From positions 310,001-374,000 of the forward strand of contig NZ_JBDZDV010000002.1 in the NCBI RefSeq assembly GCF_040544485.1: 64,000 nucleotides of DNA, in the 5' to 3' direction. Positions within the stretch are counted from its first letter, which is position 1. Each line of letters opens with the position of its first letter. This document shows, in pieces, positions 8,886 to 17,160 of this stretch. Source of the stretch: Lacicoccus halitifaciens. Lineage in GTDB: Bacteria > Bacillota > Bacilli > Staphylococcales > Salinicoccaceae. The notes below the pieces were generated by a model. That model did no database searches and was not told where the DNA came from. It saw only the letters and a program-made list of their open reading frames with translations. A program made the translations under genes and the position numbers.

Positions 8886-9090
8886 AATTCGATTAAGTTG
8901 TCGATTCTGTGTGACTTAATCGATTTCGGTTACGTATTTCGATTAAGTTGTTGATTCTGTGTGACTTAATCGATTCCGGCTCCGCATTTCGATTAACTTG
9001 GAGATTTCCGGGGACTTAATCGATTTTGCCTCCACATTTCGATTAACTACCTGATTTCCCGCAACTTAATCGATTCCACCCCCCAGCCGA
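8886..9090. repeat. four tandem copies of a 50-nt palindromic unit
   Basis: CGATTAAGT (later copies CGATTAACT) begins at 8890, 8940, 8990 and 9040, an exact 50-nt period. In each unit the paired sequence ACTTAATCG occurs about 20 nt downstream, so every unit can fold into a stem of up to nine pairs. The first two copies are nearly identical and the last two have drifted. The bases on to the tRNA genes (about 9090-9257) are first C-rich, then AT-rich, and hold no gene that I can see. Confidence 0.88.
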
Positions 9091-9257
9091 ATAAACCCCG
9101 TCGCCCCCCTCCTCATTCACCTCCTCCACCCCGCCGCCAAACCGGGAAAATTTCACTCTCAACCCACCAAACTTAAAAAAATCTCATAAATCTGCTATAA
9201 TCATATTGAAATCAAAACCACCTTCATGTTATAATCAATCTTGTGCCATATGATGAT

Positions 9258-9329
9258 GGCCCGTTGGTCAAGTGGTTAAGACACCGCCCTTTCACGGCGG
9301 TAACACGGGTTCGAATCCCGTACGGGTCA
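9258..9329 (+). tRNA. tRNA-Glu (anticodon TTC)
   Basis: Seventy-two bases fold as a tRNA: acceptor stem GGCCCGT/ACGGGTC (one G-U pair), anticodon stem ACCGCCC/GGCGGT around a TTTCAC loop with anticodon TTC, and T-arm ACGGGTTCGAATCCCGT. CCA is not encoded. Confidence 0.95.
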
Positions 9330-9368
9330 CTTTTTTACAATTTCATATACTGACATCTTTAAAGATAT

Positions 9369-9441
9369 GGTCCCGTGGTGTAGCGGTTAACATGCCTGCC
9401 TGTCACGCAGGAGATCGCGGGTTCAATTCCCGTCGGGACCG
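9369..9441 (+). tRNA. tRNA-Asp (anticodon GTC)
   Basis: Seventy-three bases with acceptor stem GGTCCCG/CGGGACC, discriminator G, anticodon loop CTGTCAC with anticodon GTC, and T-arm GCGGGTTCAATTCCCGT. It lies 39 nt after tRNA-Glu and probably shares its transcript. Confidence 0.95.
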
Positions 9442-9448
9442 TCTTCAG

Positions 9449-9482
9449 AAAGTCATCAACATACTTGTTGATGACTTTTTTG
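9449..9482 (+). terminator. terminator after the tRNA pair
   Basis: AAAGTCATCAACA and TGTTGATGACTTT form a long stem followed by a T-run, directly after tRNA-Asp. Confidence 0.85.
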
Positions 9483-9612
9483 TAATCTCCAATTTTCAGG
9501 AAGATGGATAAATTCATTCAAAAATGATACATTATGATTGGGTAATTTTATAATTTGGCCATTAATGTGAAAGAAATATCAATATAACCGATAATTAAAG
9601 TGAGGGAAGATA

Positions 9613-10314
9613 ATGCCAAAAAAAATAGTGGTCGTCGATGATGAACGTCCAATTGCGGACATACTGGAATTCAACCTGGAAAAGGAAGGGTATGAGGTCC
9701 ACAGTGCATATGACGGCAATGATGCACTTGAGCTTATCCTGGAAGTGGTTCCGGATATAGTGCTCCTGGATATCATGCTGCCGGGCATGGACGGCATGGA
9801 AGTCTGCCGTGAAGTCAGGAAGAAACATGATATGCCGATCATCATGCTGACGGCAAAGGACTCCGAAATCGATAAAGTGCTCGGGCTTGAACTTGGTGCG
9901 GATGACTATGTCACCAAGCCTTTCTCGACGAGAGAACTGATCGCGAGGGTCAAGGCGAACCTGCGGCGCAACACCGCCCAGGCGAAAGTCGAAGAAGAAC
10001 CTGAAAACAATAATATACAGATCAAGGACATCACGATCATCCCGGAATCGTATGCGATCAAGAAAAACGGTGAAAGCATCGATCTGACACACCGGGAATT
10101 CGAGCTGTTCCATTATCTGACCCAGCACATCTCCCAGGTGATGACACGCGAACACCTGCTTGAGACTGTATGGGGCTATGACTATTTCGGGGATGTGCGG
10201 ACGGTCGACGTGACTGTACGCCGCCTGCGGGAGAAGATCGAAGATGATCCTTCCCATCCGGAATATCTGATGACACGCAGAGGTGTGGGATACTTCATCC
10301 AGGGCACCGAATAA
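9613..10314 (+). CDS. walR: essential response regulator WalR
   Basis: OmpR/PhoB-type regulator of the WalRK system, which controls cell-wall hydrolases in low-GC Gram-positives. The receiver domain (about 1-120) has the acidic pair D9/D10, the phospho-acceptor D53 in LLDIMLPG, and K102 in VTKPFSTREL. The winged helix (about 135-230) includes LTHREFELFHYL and DVTVRRLREKIEDDPSHP. The length of 233 residues equals that of the family. The ATG at 9613 follows GTGAGGGAAGATA. It begins a five-gene operon with walK 13 nt downstream. Confidence 0.98.
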   Translation: MPKKIVVVDDERPIADILEFNLEKEGYEVHSAYDGNDALELILEVVPDIVLLDIMLPGMDGMEVCREVRKKHDMPIIMLTAKDSEIDKVLGLELGADDYVTKPFSTRELIARVKANLRRNTAQAKVEEEPENNNIQIKDITIIPESYAIKKNGESIDLTHREFELFHYLTQHISQVMTREHLLETVWGYDYFGDVRTVDVTVRRLREKIEDDPSHPEYLMTRRGVGYFIQGTE

Positions 10315-10327
10315 AGGAGCATAATAT

Positions 10328-12169
10328 ATGAAGCAGTTCTTAAGAAATCTGCAATCCCTGCATATTAAATTGGTCATTATATATGTGCTCCTGATTGTCA
10401 TCGGGATGCAGATCATCGGTTTGTATTTTACAAACACCCTTGAACGTGAACTGACCGAAAATTTTCAGGATAACATCGAAACACAAGTGGATCTCATCGA
10501 TACAAGGATTCAGGAGTTACATACCGAATATGAGGATGATCTGGGCACATTGAGCGAGGAAGTCCAGAGTCTGTTGTCCGAATTCGGGAACCGTCCTGAA
10601 ATCGATGAGATCCGTTTTATCAACAGCGACAATATTCTGGTCGCCACCACCCGTATTTCAAACGAACCGAATATCGGTTCGCGCATCAACGAGCCTTTGA
10701 CCCGGGAAGCCATTTCCACGGGTTCAAGGAATGACGAGATATTCGTCAACGTCAACCAGGATAATCAGCGCACATGGCTGCTCAACCACCCGGTCGTAAG
10801 CAACGGCCAGGTGCTGGGTGCGGTTTACGTGTCGTCGAATATCGAAACCGTCTACCAGCAGCTCGAGGCGATCAACAACACATTCATCATCGCCACGATC
10901 ATCTCGCTGATCATCACAAGCATCCTCGGCATCTTCATTGCGAGGACCATCACCAAACCGATCACGGATATGAGGAACCAGGCGCTGATGATGTCCGAGG
11001 GGGATTACACCTCCCGGGTCAAGATCTACAGCAACGATGAGATCGGTGAACTCGCCGGCTCCTTCAACATCCTGTCGAAACGCGTCCAGGAAGCCCAGGC
11101 CAACACCGAAAGTGAAAGGAAGCGCCTGGATTCGGTCATTACGAACATGTCTGAAGGGATCATTGCGACCGACCGTAAAGGCCGGATCACGGTCATCAAC
11201 GACATGGCCCTCGATATGCTGAACATACCGAAAGATGAAGATCTTCACGGGAAGAATATGCTGAAAATACTGAGGCTCGACGAGGAGATGACGCTTGAAG
11301 ACATCCAGGAGATGAATGAAAGCCAGCTGCTCTTTACAGACAGTGATTATGAAGCAGCCATACGGGCAAACTTCTCGACCATATATAAAGATACAGGGTT
11401 CATGAACGGTTATATCGCCGTGCTCCACGATGTCACGGAACAGGAACGGATCGACAACGAACGCCGGGAGTTCGTGGCGAACGTGTCACATGAACTCCGT
11501 ACACCGCTGACTTCGATGCGTTCCTACATCGAGGCACTGCAGGAAGGCGCATGGCAGGATGACCAGCTTGCCCCGCGCTTCCTCAGCGTCACGCGGGATG
11601 AGACCGACCGCATGATCCGCCTTGTGGAGGATCTGCTCCAGTTATCCAGGATGGATAATGAAGCCGAGGAGATCAATAAAGAAATCGTCGACTTCAACAT
11701 GTTCTTGAACCGGATCATCGACCGCTTCGAAATGACGCACAAGGGGGAAGTCGAATTCATCCGTAATATACCGGACACCGCGATGTTCTCAGAGATCGCC
11801 ATGGATAAGATGAGCCAGGTGCTGGATAACGTCATATCGAATGCGATCAAGTATTCGAACAGGGAAAACAAACGCGTGGAATTTCATGTGAAACAAAACG
11901 TCCTGTTCAACCGCATGACCATCCGCATCAAGGATAACGGGATGGGCATACCGGCCAACAAAGTCGACCGCATATTCGAGCGTTTCTACCGGGTGGACAA
12001 GGCACGTGCGCGCAAAAAAGGCGGCACAGGCCTCGGCCTCGCCATCTCCAAGGAGATTGTAGAGGCGCACAACGGACGCATCTGGGCCAACAGCCTGGAG
12101 GGGGAAGGAACGACGATATTCATCAACCTGCCATGTGAGACACTTGGAGAGGATGGTTGGGATGAATAA
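10328..12169 (+). CDS. walK: sensor histidine kinase WalK
   Basis: Membrane kinase that phosphorylates WalR. Its 613 residues contain an N-terminal transmembrane helix (about 15-35), an extracytoplasmic PAS-like domain, a second helix (about 185-205), HAMP (about 205-260), a cytoplasmic PAS (about 265-370), the HisKA box SHELRTPLTS with the phospho-accepting His, and the ATPase domain with N, G1 and G2 boxes (DNVISNAIKY, DNGMGIP, GGTGLGLAI). The stop overlaps the following gene by 8 nt. This is the staphylococcal architecture. Confidence 0.98.
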   Translation: MKQFLRNLQSLHIKLVIIYVLLIVIGMQIIGLYFTNTLERELTENFQDNIETQVDLIDTRIQELHTEYEDDLGTLSEEVQSLLSEFGNRPEIDEIRFINSDNILVATTRISNEPNIGSRINEPLTREAISTGSRNDEIFVNVNQDNQRTWLLNHPVVSNGQVLGAVYVSSNIETVYQQLEAINNTFIIATIISLIITSILGIFIARTITKPITDMRNQALMMSEGDYTSRVKIYSNDEIGELAGSFNILSKRVQEAQANTESERKRLDSVITNMSEGIIATDRKGRITVINDMALDMLNIPKDEDLHGKNMLKILRLDEEMTLEDIQEMNESQLLFTDSDYEAAIRANFSTIYKDTGFMNGYIAVLHDVTEQERIDNERREFVANVSHELRTPLTSMRSYIEALQEGAWQDDQLAPRFLSVTRDETDRMIRLVEDLLQLSRMDNEAEEINKEIVDFNMFLNRIIDRFEMTHKGEVEFIRNIPDTAMFSEIAMDKMSQVLDNVISNAIKYSNRENKRVEFHVKQNVLFNRMTIRIKDNGMGIPANKVDRIFERFYRVDKARARKKGGTGLGLAISKEIVEAHNGRIWANSLEGEGTTIFINLPCETLGEDGWDE

Positions 12170-13475
12170 GGAGAATGTGAAATCAGTCGTCCTCCTCATC
12201 CTCGTCATCTCAAGCCTTGTCCTCACCCTCATGGTATGGAGCTATCAGCCTGAATTCTCCGAAGTGGAGACCGAAATAGAAAGGACCGCCAACCTCGGTC
12301 CGGGTGAACCCGTGCCGTTCCAATCAGTAATGCGCGCCTATCAGCTCGTCTGGGTGAATGATGAGAATGTTCAGGGGACGATCGAGGAAGAAGCGGTCGT
12401 CGGCATACGCGAATACATCGACGGAACGGAAATCACGGACATCGATGTCTACAACAGCTTAAGCCGGCTGTCGCCGAGCAGGAATGAAGAAGACGATGAA
12501 GAGTTCCTCGTCGTGGACTATGCATCCGATATGCCGACCCACTCACTTTTCGAAGTGCTTGATTTCGAGTATGAAGGTGATTATCCGGACTACAGCTACA
12601 ACCGCATCATCGTGGATCTGGTTGAGCCGGAAGTCAACTTCTATCTGATCAATGAAGACCTGGACAGGGTCGCCATCGCAAAGACCAATCTCGAAAGCGA
12701 CTATTTGAAATCGCTGCTTGAAGCATACAGCGAATTGTTCGAAGACTATACGGCCGTGATCACCAATCAGCAGACATCCAACAATAAGACGGCGATTTAC
12801 GGCCCCACCGCCCCCGGCGAGATGCCGGTCGAGACATTCCTCTACAATGTGATCAGTGTGGAGACCGTGAACAGCATGCTGTTTTTGGATGATGATTACA
12901 CGATGGAAGGCAATGACGGGCCGTACGTATATGAAGGTGAATCGAACATTGCGACATACAACAGCGACACATATGCCTACAGTTATAATAATCTGGAGGA
13001 ATCCCTGACCGGCGGGAGCGATCCGCATCAGACGATACAGCTCAGTTTTTATTTCCTGAGGTCCCATATCGGGATCGACGAGCGGCACGTACTGTTCGAC
13101 TACATCGGTGATGAGAACAACTCGGTGTACCGATCTTCGATGAACGGTCATTTCGTCTTCAGCGATGAAATCTCCACGACGATCTCCGTCAAATACGGCG
13201 AACACGCCGTCTATGAATACGTAAGGCCTCTGCTCCGGGTGAACGCCCAGGTGCCGGGGTCGGAGAGCAGTGAGCTGCCGCCGATCGAAAATGTCAGGTA
13301 CGAAATCGCGCTGAATGAAAATTACGATCTGCAGCATGTGACGAAAATAACGATCGGCTATAATATGGCGTTTTCAACAGCCGAAAATGAAATCAACGTC
13401 GTTCAATATACACCTTCCTGGTACGTCAAATATGACGGCCAGTGGATGAGGTTCGATGAAGGGAGCCTGAACTGA
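12162..13475 (+). CDS. walH: WalRK regulatory protein WalH (YycH)
   Basis: Accessory membrane protein that works with WalI to modulate WalK. It has one N-terminal transmembrane helix (about residues 8-30) and a large extracellular domain. The length of 437 residues is usual. I choose the ATG at 12162 because GGAGAGG at 12146-12152 is correctly spaced for it. The GTG at 12135 and ATG at 12153 lack a fitting ribosome site. It overlaps walK upstream and meets walI at an overlapping TGATG. Confidence 0.93.
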   Translation: MNKENVKSVVLLILVISSLVLTLMVWSYQPEFSEVETEIERTANLGPGEPVPFQSVMRAYQLVWVNDENVQGTIEEEAVVGIREYIDGTEITDIDVYNSLSRLSPSRNEEDDEEFLVVDYASDMPTHSLFEVLDFEYEGDYPDYSYNRIIVDLVEPEVNFYLINEDLDRVAIAKTNLESDYLKSLLEAYSELFEDYTAVITNQQTSNNKTAIYGPTAPGEMPVETFLYNVISVETVNSMLFLDDDYTMEGNDGPYVYEGESNIATYNSDTYAYSYNNLEESLTGGSDPHQTIQLSFYFLRSHIGIDERHVLFDYIGDENNSVYRSSMNGHFVFSDEISTTISVKYGEHAVYEYVRPLLRVNAQVPGSESSELPPIENVRYEIALNENYDLQHVTKITIGYNMAFSTAENEINVVQYTPSWYVKYDGQWMRFDEGSLN

Positions 13476-14245
13476 TGGATTGGAAATTGACGAAGTCCCT
13501 CTATATCGTCGTCTTCCTTCTTATGAATATTGCCCTGATTTATATATATATGTATGAACACCGGGAGGCCGTGGATGAAATCGAGCAGTCGCCGGATATT
13601 TTAAGCCGCACGGACATCAATATGGAAAACGTCGGAGCTTACGAGCCTGTCGAGATGAATATACTGACCGGTACGATCGAGGATTTTTCAAACGCGGATG
13701 ATCTGCCTCCGGAGGTTGAAGCGGATGATATGACGGGCACGAAGATCACTGTGGAGTTCGATGAAAGCGGCCCGACGATGCTCGAGCAGAATCTTGAAAA
13801 TTATACGGATGATTATGTTTACAGAGGGCAGGAGTACAAGTATGATGAAGTGATGAGTACACCCGAACAGTTCGTCTTCAACCAGGTGTATGAAGATTTT
13901 CCGATCTTCAACCATGAGGCGGCACGTATCGTCTTCCGGGGCGAAGGCCGGCAGGTCAAAGTCATGGAACAGACCCGGCTCACGAACCTCGTAGAGAACG
14001 AATACACCCTGGATCTCCCGGCCAAATCCCCGACGGAAGTGGTCGAGGAGCTGTATGAACTGGAGAAGATATCCGATGAGGCCGTGATCAATAAAGCCCG
14101 CCTCGGCTATTACATCATCCTCGCAGATGACGGCAACGTGATGCTGAGACCCAAATGGGAACTCGCCATCACGGATCAGGAACTGGACAAGACGATGTAT
14201 GTGGATGCGACGACGGATTCAGGTGAAATAATTGAAAGTGAGTGA
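13475..14245 (+). CDS. walI: WalRK regulatory protein WalI (YycI)
   Basis: Partner of WalH. It is 256 residues long, with an N-terminal membrane helix (about 5-25) and an extracellular domain of the YycI fold. Start and stop overlap the neighbouring genes, as expected for coupled translation. Sequence conservation in this family is low, so position and topology carry much of the call. Confidence 0.93.
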   Translation: MDWKLTKSLYIVVFLLMNIALIYIYMYEHREAVDEIEQSPDILSRTDINMENVGAYEPVEMNILTGTIEDFSNADDLPPEVEADDMTGTKITVEFDESGPTMLEQNLENYTDDYVYRGQEYKYDEVMSTPEQFVFNQVYEDFPIFNHEAARIVFRGEGRQVKVMEQTRLTNLVENEYTLDLPAKSPTEVVEELYELEKISDEAVINKARLGYYIILADDGNVMLRPKWELAITDQELDKTMYVDATTDSGEIIESE

Positions 14246-14250
14246 GTGAC

Positions 14251-15039
14251 ATGAGAATGAGCGTGTTAGCCAGCGGATCATCAGGCAACAGCACTTATGT
14301 GGAAACAGAAAAAGGCAGCCTGCTCATCGACGTGGGACTGACGTGCAAAAGGATAGAAGAAGGGTTGAACCATATCGGCACCTCCCTTAATAATATAGAT
14401 GCGATACTGATCACCCATGAACATTCCGATCATATAAAAGGTCTGAAGGTCATCGCAAAACGATATGATATACCGGTCTTTGCGAATGCACAGACATGGC
14501 AGCAGCTTGACCGGAAGAACATAGAAGTGCCTTCGGAGCAGAAGTTCCATTTCAACCCGCTTGAAACGCGGGAAATCATCGGTATGGACGTCGAATCGTT
14601 CCACGTGTCCCACGATGCGATCGACCCGCAGTTTTATACATTCATGAAGGACGGCAAGAAACTTTCCGTTCTCACCGATACGGGTTATGTATCCGACCAG
14701 ATGAAAGGCATCATCAAAGAAAGCGACTGCTTCATATTCGAAAGCAATCACGATGTGGACATGCTCAGGATGGGGAGATATCCCTGGGTGACGAAACAGC
14801 GCATCCTTTCGGACGTGGGCCACGTTTCAAATGAGGATGCGGCACATGCGATGAAGGACGTCATAACGGACCGGACGAAGCGGATCTATCTGAGTCACTT
14901 AAGCCTCGACAATAACATCAAAGAGCTCGCCAAAATGAGTGTGGAGCAGATATTGAACCAGTATGACATCGATACGGATAACGATATCCAGCTGCATCAT
15001 ACGGACAAAAACACTCCGACGGAGATTTATACCATCTGA
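14251..15039 (+). CDS. walJ: WalJ (YycJ) metallo-beta-lactamase-fold nuclease
   Basis: Member of the MBL-fold family of predicted exonucleases at the end of the wal operon, linked in Bacilli to coordination of replication and division. The metal-binding signature is visible as THEHSDHIKG, with a later FHVSHDA and a C-terminal LSHLS motif. The length is 262 residues from the ATG at 14251 (a GTG at 14242 is also possible). The N-terminus MRMSVLASGSSGN matches the family pattern. It is followed by a terminator embedded in a DnaA-box cluster. Confidence 0.92.
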   Translation: MRMSVLASGSSGNSTYVETEKGSLLIDVGLTCKRIEEGLNHIGTSLNNIDAILITHEHSDHIKGLKVIAKRYDIPVFANAQTWQQLDRKNIEVPSEQKFHFNPLETREIIGMDVESFHVSHDAIDPQFYTFMKDGKKLSVLTDTGYVSDQMKGIIKESDCFIFESNHDVDMLRMGRYPWVTKQRILSDVGHVSNEDAAHAMKDVITDRTKRIYLSHLSLDNNIKELAKMSVEQILNQYDIDTDNDIQLHHTDKNTPTEIYTI

Positions 15040-15095
15040 CTTACCCACAGGCTGTGGATAAGTCCTGTTGATAACTGTGGATAAAAATATGCAGA

Positions 15096-15130
15096 AACGC
15101 CGCATCTTAATTAGAGGATGCGGCGTTTTT
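15096..15130 (+). terminator. terminator of the wal operon
   Basis: AACGCCGCATC and GATGCGGCGTT form an 11-bp stem followed by TTTTT. It lies between DnaA boxes. Confidence 0.88.
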
Positions 15131-15321
15131 TATTTGTAAACCCTGTCATATCAGGCTTCCGGTGTATCTTTTACAGAGTTATAAAATGAATATGCACCAT
15201 CACCCGTATCGTTATCCACAGAATGTCACAACATCTGTGGGTAAAGTGTATTTTTTGTGAATAGTTTGATAAGATTGTGGATAAGTGAATGATTGATCAA
15301 AAACTTATTGGAGGAATTGAA

Positions 15322-15669
15322 ATGGCGACTTTACCGAACTGTCCGAGCTGTGATTCGGAATATACGTATGAAGACAGCGGATTGCTCGTATGCCCGATGT
15401 GCGGCCATGAATGGACGAAAGCATCCGAACTGGAAGCTGAGGAAGAGGCTCTTGTGAAGGATGCGAACGGGAACGTGCTGAATGACGGCGACAATGTGTC
15501 TGTCATCAAAGATCTGAAGGTGAAAGGTTCTTCAAATGTCATCAAGCAGGGGACGAAAATCAAGGGGATCCGCCTTGTCGACCCGGATGACGGGCATGAC
15601 CTCGACTGCAAAGTGCCCGGCTTCGGCAAGATGGCGTTGAAATCTGCCTTCGTCAAAAAGATAGACTGA
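15322..15669 (+). CDS. YjdM/PhnA-like zinc-ribbon protein
   Basis: Small protein of 115 residues with an N-terminal zinc ribbon of two CxxC pairs (CPSCDSEYTYEDSGLLVCPMC) and the VKDLKVKGSSNVIKQGTKIKGIRLV segment typical of the PhnA/YjdM family. Despite the name PhnA, most members have no proven phosphonate activity and their function is unclear. The ATG at 15322 follows TTGGAGGAATTGAA. The ATG at 15289 has no ribosome site. It is a single gene flanked on both sides by DnaA boxes, so DnaA could affect its expression. Confidence 0.88.
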   Translation: MATLPNCPSCDSEYTYEDSGLLVCPMCGHEWTKASELEAEEEALVKDANGNVLNDGDNVSVIKDLKVKGSSNVIKQGTKIKGIRLVDPDDGHDLDCKVPGFGKMALKSAFVKKID

Positions 15670-15831
15670 GGATAGTTTGATGAATTTATCCACAGAATAT
15701 TGTGTGTAACCTGTGCATAACTGTGGATAACTGTGAAAAAATCGTGGATAAGGCGAGTGGAACCCGCATGAATAGGGTTTTCATTCGCTTTTATGTTTTA
15801 ATGTAAGTAATAAATATAAGTGGTGATGTAT

Positions 15832-16587
15832 ATGACGGACTTGCTTGAAAATGAAGAGAAAATCAAAGACGTGGTGATGCTTGCGGCCCGGATTCTGCTC
15901 GAAGCAGGCGCCGAAGGCACCCGTGTGGAGGATACGATGACGTACATATCCTCAGCGTGCGGCTATAAGTCATCCAACAGTTTTGTCACGAACACGGTCA
16001 TCACTTACCTGCTCCATAACGGTACGCACCCGAGGATATACAGGATCCAGACGAGGGACACGAACCTCATCCGCATCTCGGAGACGAACCGCGTCTCCCG
16101 CCATATCGTTGAAGGGAAGATCACGCTGGATGAGGCATGGGATAAGCTGATATACATCAATGAAAAGATCGATGACCATCCCCTGCCCTTCAAGGCATTC
16201 GCAGGCGGCATGGTCGGGCTGAGCTTCCTATATCTCCAGGGCGGCCTGCTGATTGATGTACCGACCGCAATACTTGCCGGGGGAATCGGTTATTTCATCA
16301 CGGAGTATTTATCGCAGAAGATCGAAGCCCAGTTCATTCCAGAATTCATCGGCTCATTCATCATTGCACTGCTCGCGGCCTTCGGCCATATGCTGGTGCC
16401 CGGCGGCGAGCTCTCCATCATCATCATCTCGGCGGTCATGCCGATCGTGCCCGGGGTGCTCATCACCAATGCGATCCAGGATATGTTCGGCGGGCATATG
16501 CTGATGTCGATCACCAAACTGCTGGAGGCGCTCGTCACCGCCTTCGGCATCGGTGCAGGCGTCGCGACGGTATTGATATTCTTATAA
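15832..16587 (+). CDS. threonine/serine exporter, ThrE large subunit
   Basis: Matches the DUF1212/ThrE family. A cytoplasmic N-terminal domain (about 1-115) begins with a helix carrying AARILLEAGAEGTRVEDTM and is followed by about five transmembrane helices. In Corynebacterium ThrE is one protein; in many Firmicutes it is split, as here, with the small partner directly downstream. The likely role is export of threonine or serine across the membrane. I use the ATG at 15832, preceded by AAGTGGTGA, from four clustered candidates (GTG 15820, GTG 15823, ATG 15826). Confidence 0.85.
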   Translation: MTDLLENEEKIKDVVMLAARILLEAGAEGTRVEDTMTYISSACGYKSSNSFVTNTVITYLLHNGTHPRIYRIQTRDTNLIRISETNRVSRHIVEGKITLDEAWDKLIYINEKIDDHPLPFKAFAGGMVGLSFLYLQGGLLIDVPTAILAGGIGYFITEYLSQKIEAQFIPEFIGSFIIALLAAFGHMLVPGGELSIIIISAVMPIVPGVLITNAIQDMFGGHMLMSITKLLEALVTAFGIGAGVATVLIFL

Positions 16588-16600
16588 AGGAGGGACGGCC

Positions 16601-17068
16601 ATGACATGGCTTTTGCATTTGATATTCAGCTTCACTTCATCCTACTTCTTCGCCGTGCTCTTTGATGCACCGAGGCGCTTATTCTTCTACGCGGGCGTCA
16701 CCGGTGCGACCGGCTGGATGTTCAGCCGCATACTCCTTGAGGCGTTCAGCATGCACGAAGTCTATGCGACGGCGTTCGGCAGCCTTGTGCTCGGCATCAT
16801 GTGCCATCTGATGGCGCGCATGCTGAAGGAGCCGGCGACGATGTTCATGGTGCCCGGCATCATCCCCTTCGTGCCGGGGGGCCTGGCCTATGAGGCAACG
16901 AGCCTCCTCGTCCAGTTCGAATACAGTGCATCACTCAACACCATGCTTGAAGTGATACTGATCGCAGGCGGTGTCGCAGTGGGTCTCCTGTTTGCGGACT
17001 TTCTCTCGAAGATGTTCATCCACAGGAATAAAAACTATGCGGACGCGCGTTCAAGGAAGGTCGGCTGA
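16601..17068 (+). CDS. threonine/serine exporter, ThrE small subunit
   Basis: Integral membrane protein of 155 residues with about four helices. It matches the DUF3815/ThrE C-terminal family, including the conserved PGIIPFVPGG turn that also appears as MPIVPGVLITN in the partner. AAAGGAGGGACGGCC precedes the ATG, and the gap from the large subunit is 13 nt, so the pair forms one operon and presumably one transporter. Confidence 0.85.
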   Translation: MTWLLHLIFSFTSSYFFAVLFDAPRRLFFYAGVTGATGWMFSRILLEAFSMHEVYATAFGSLVLGIMCHLMARMLKEPATMFMVPGIIPFVPGGLAYEATSLLVQFEYSASLNTMLEVILIAGGVAVGLLFADFLSKMFIHRNKNYADARSRKVG

Positions 17069-17160
17069 CCTTTCATAACCTTTCTTTAATATTTTTGATT
17101 AATTTTCCATATTAAGGGGAAGAAGATTGGAAATCGAGAAGAAAAGGAGATATGGATATT

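Larger units (their letters stand above)
15041..15751. other. DnaA-box cluster (not oriC by gene context)
   Basis: Seven matches to TTATNCACA (either strand) lie at 15053-15061, 15076-15084, 15212-15220, 15276-15284, 15686-15694, 15712-15720 and 15722-15730. One-mismatch versions lie at 15041-15049, 15066-15074, 15236-15244 and 15743-15751. They sit in the two gaps on either side of the small zinc-ribbon gene. This density is like that of an origin or a DnaA-titrating cluster. No dnaA or dnaN is adjacent, and the gene order places oriC to the left of the window. Confidence 0.8.

Noticed and set aside
8880..9090. CRISPR array
   Set aside because: The period is constant, but the units are continuous tandem copies with no unique spacers, and no cas gene is near. 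The 52-nt array fails for the same reason.
15041..15751. Chromosomal oriC itself
   Set aside because: No dnaA, dnaN, rpmH or AT-rich unwinding element is adjacent, and the serS-to-walRK gene order places oriC to the left of the window.
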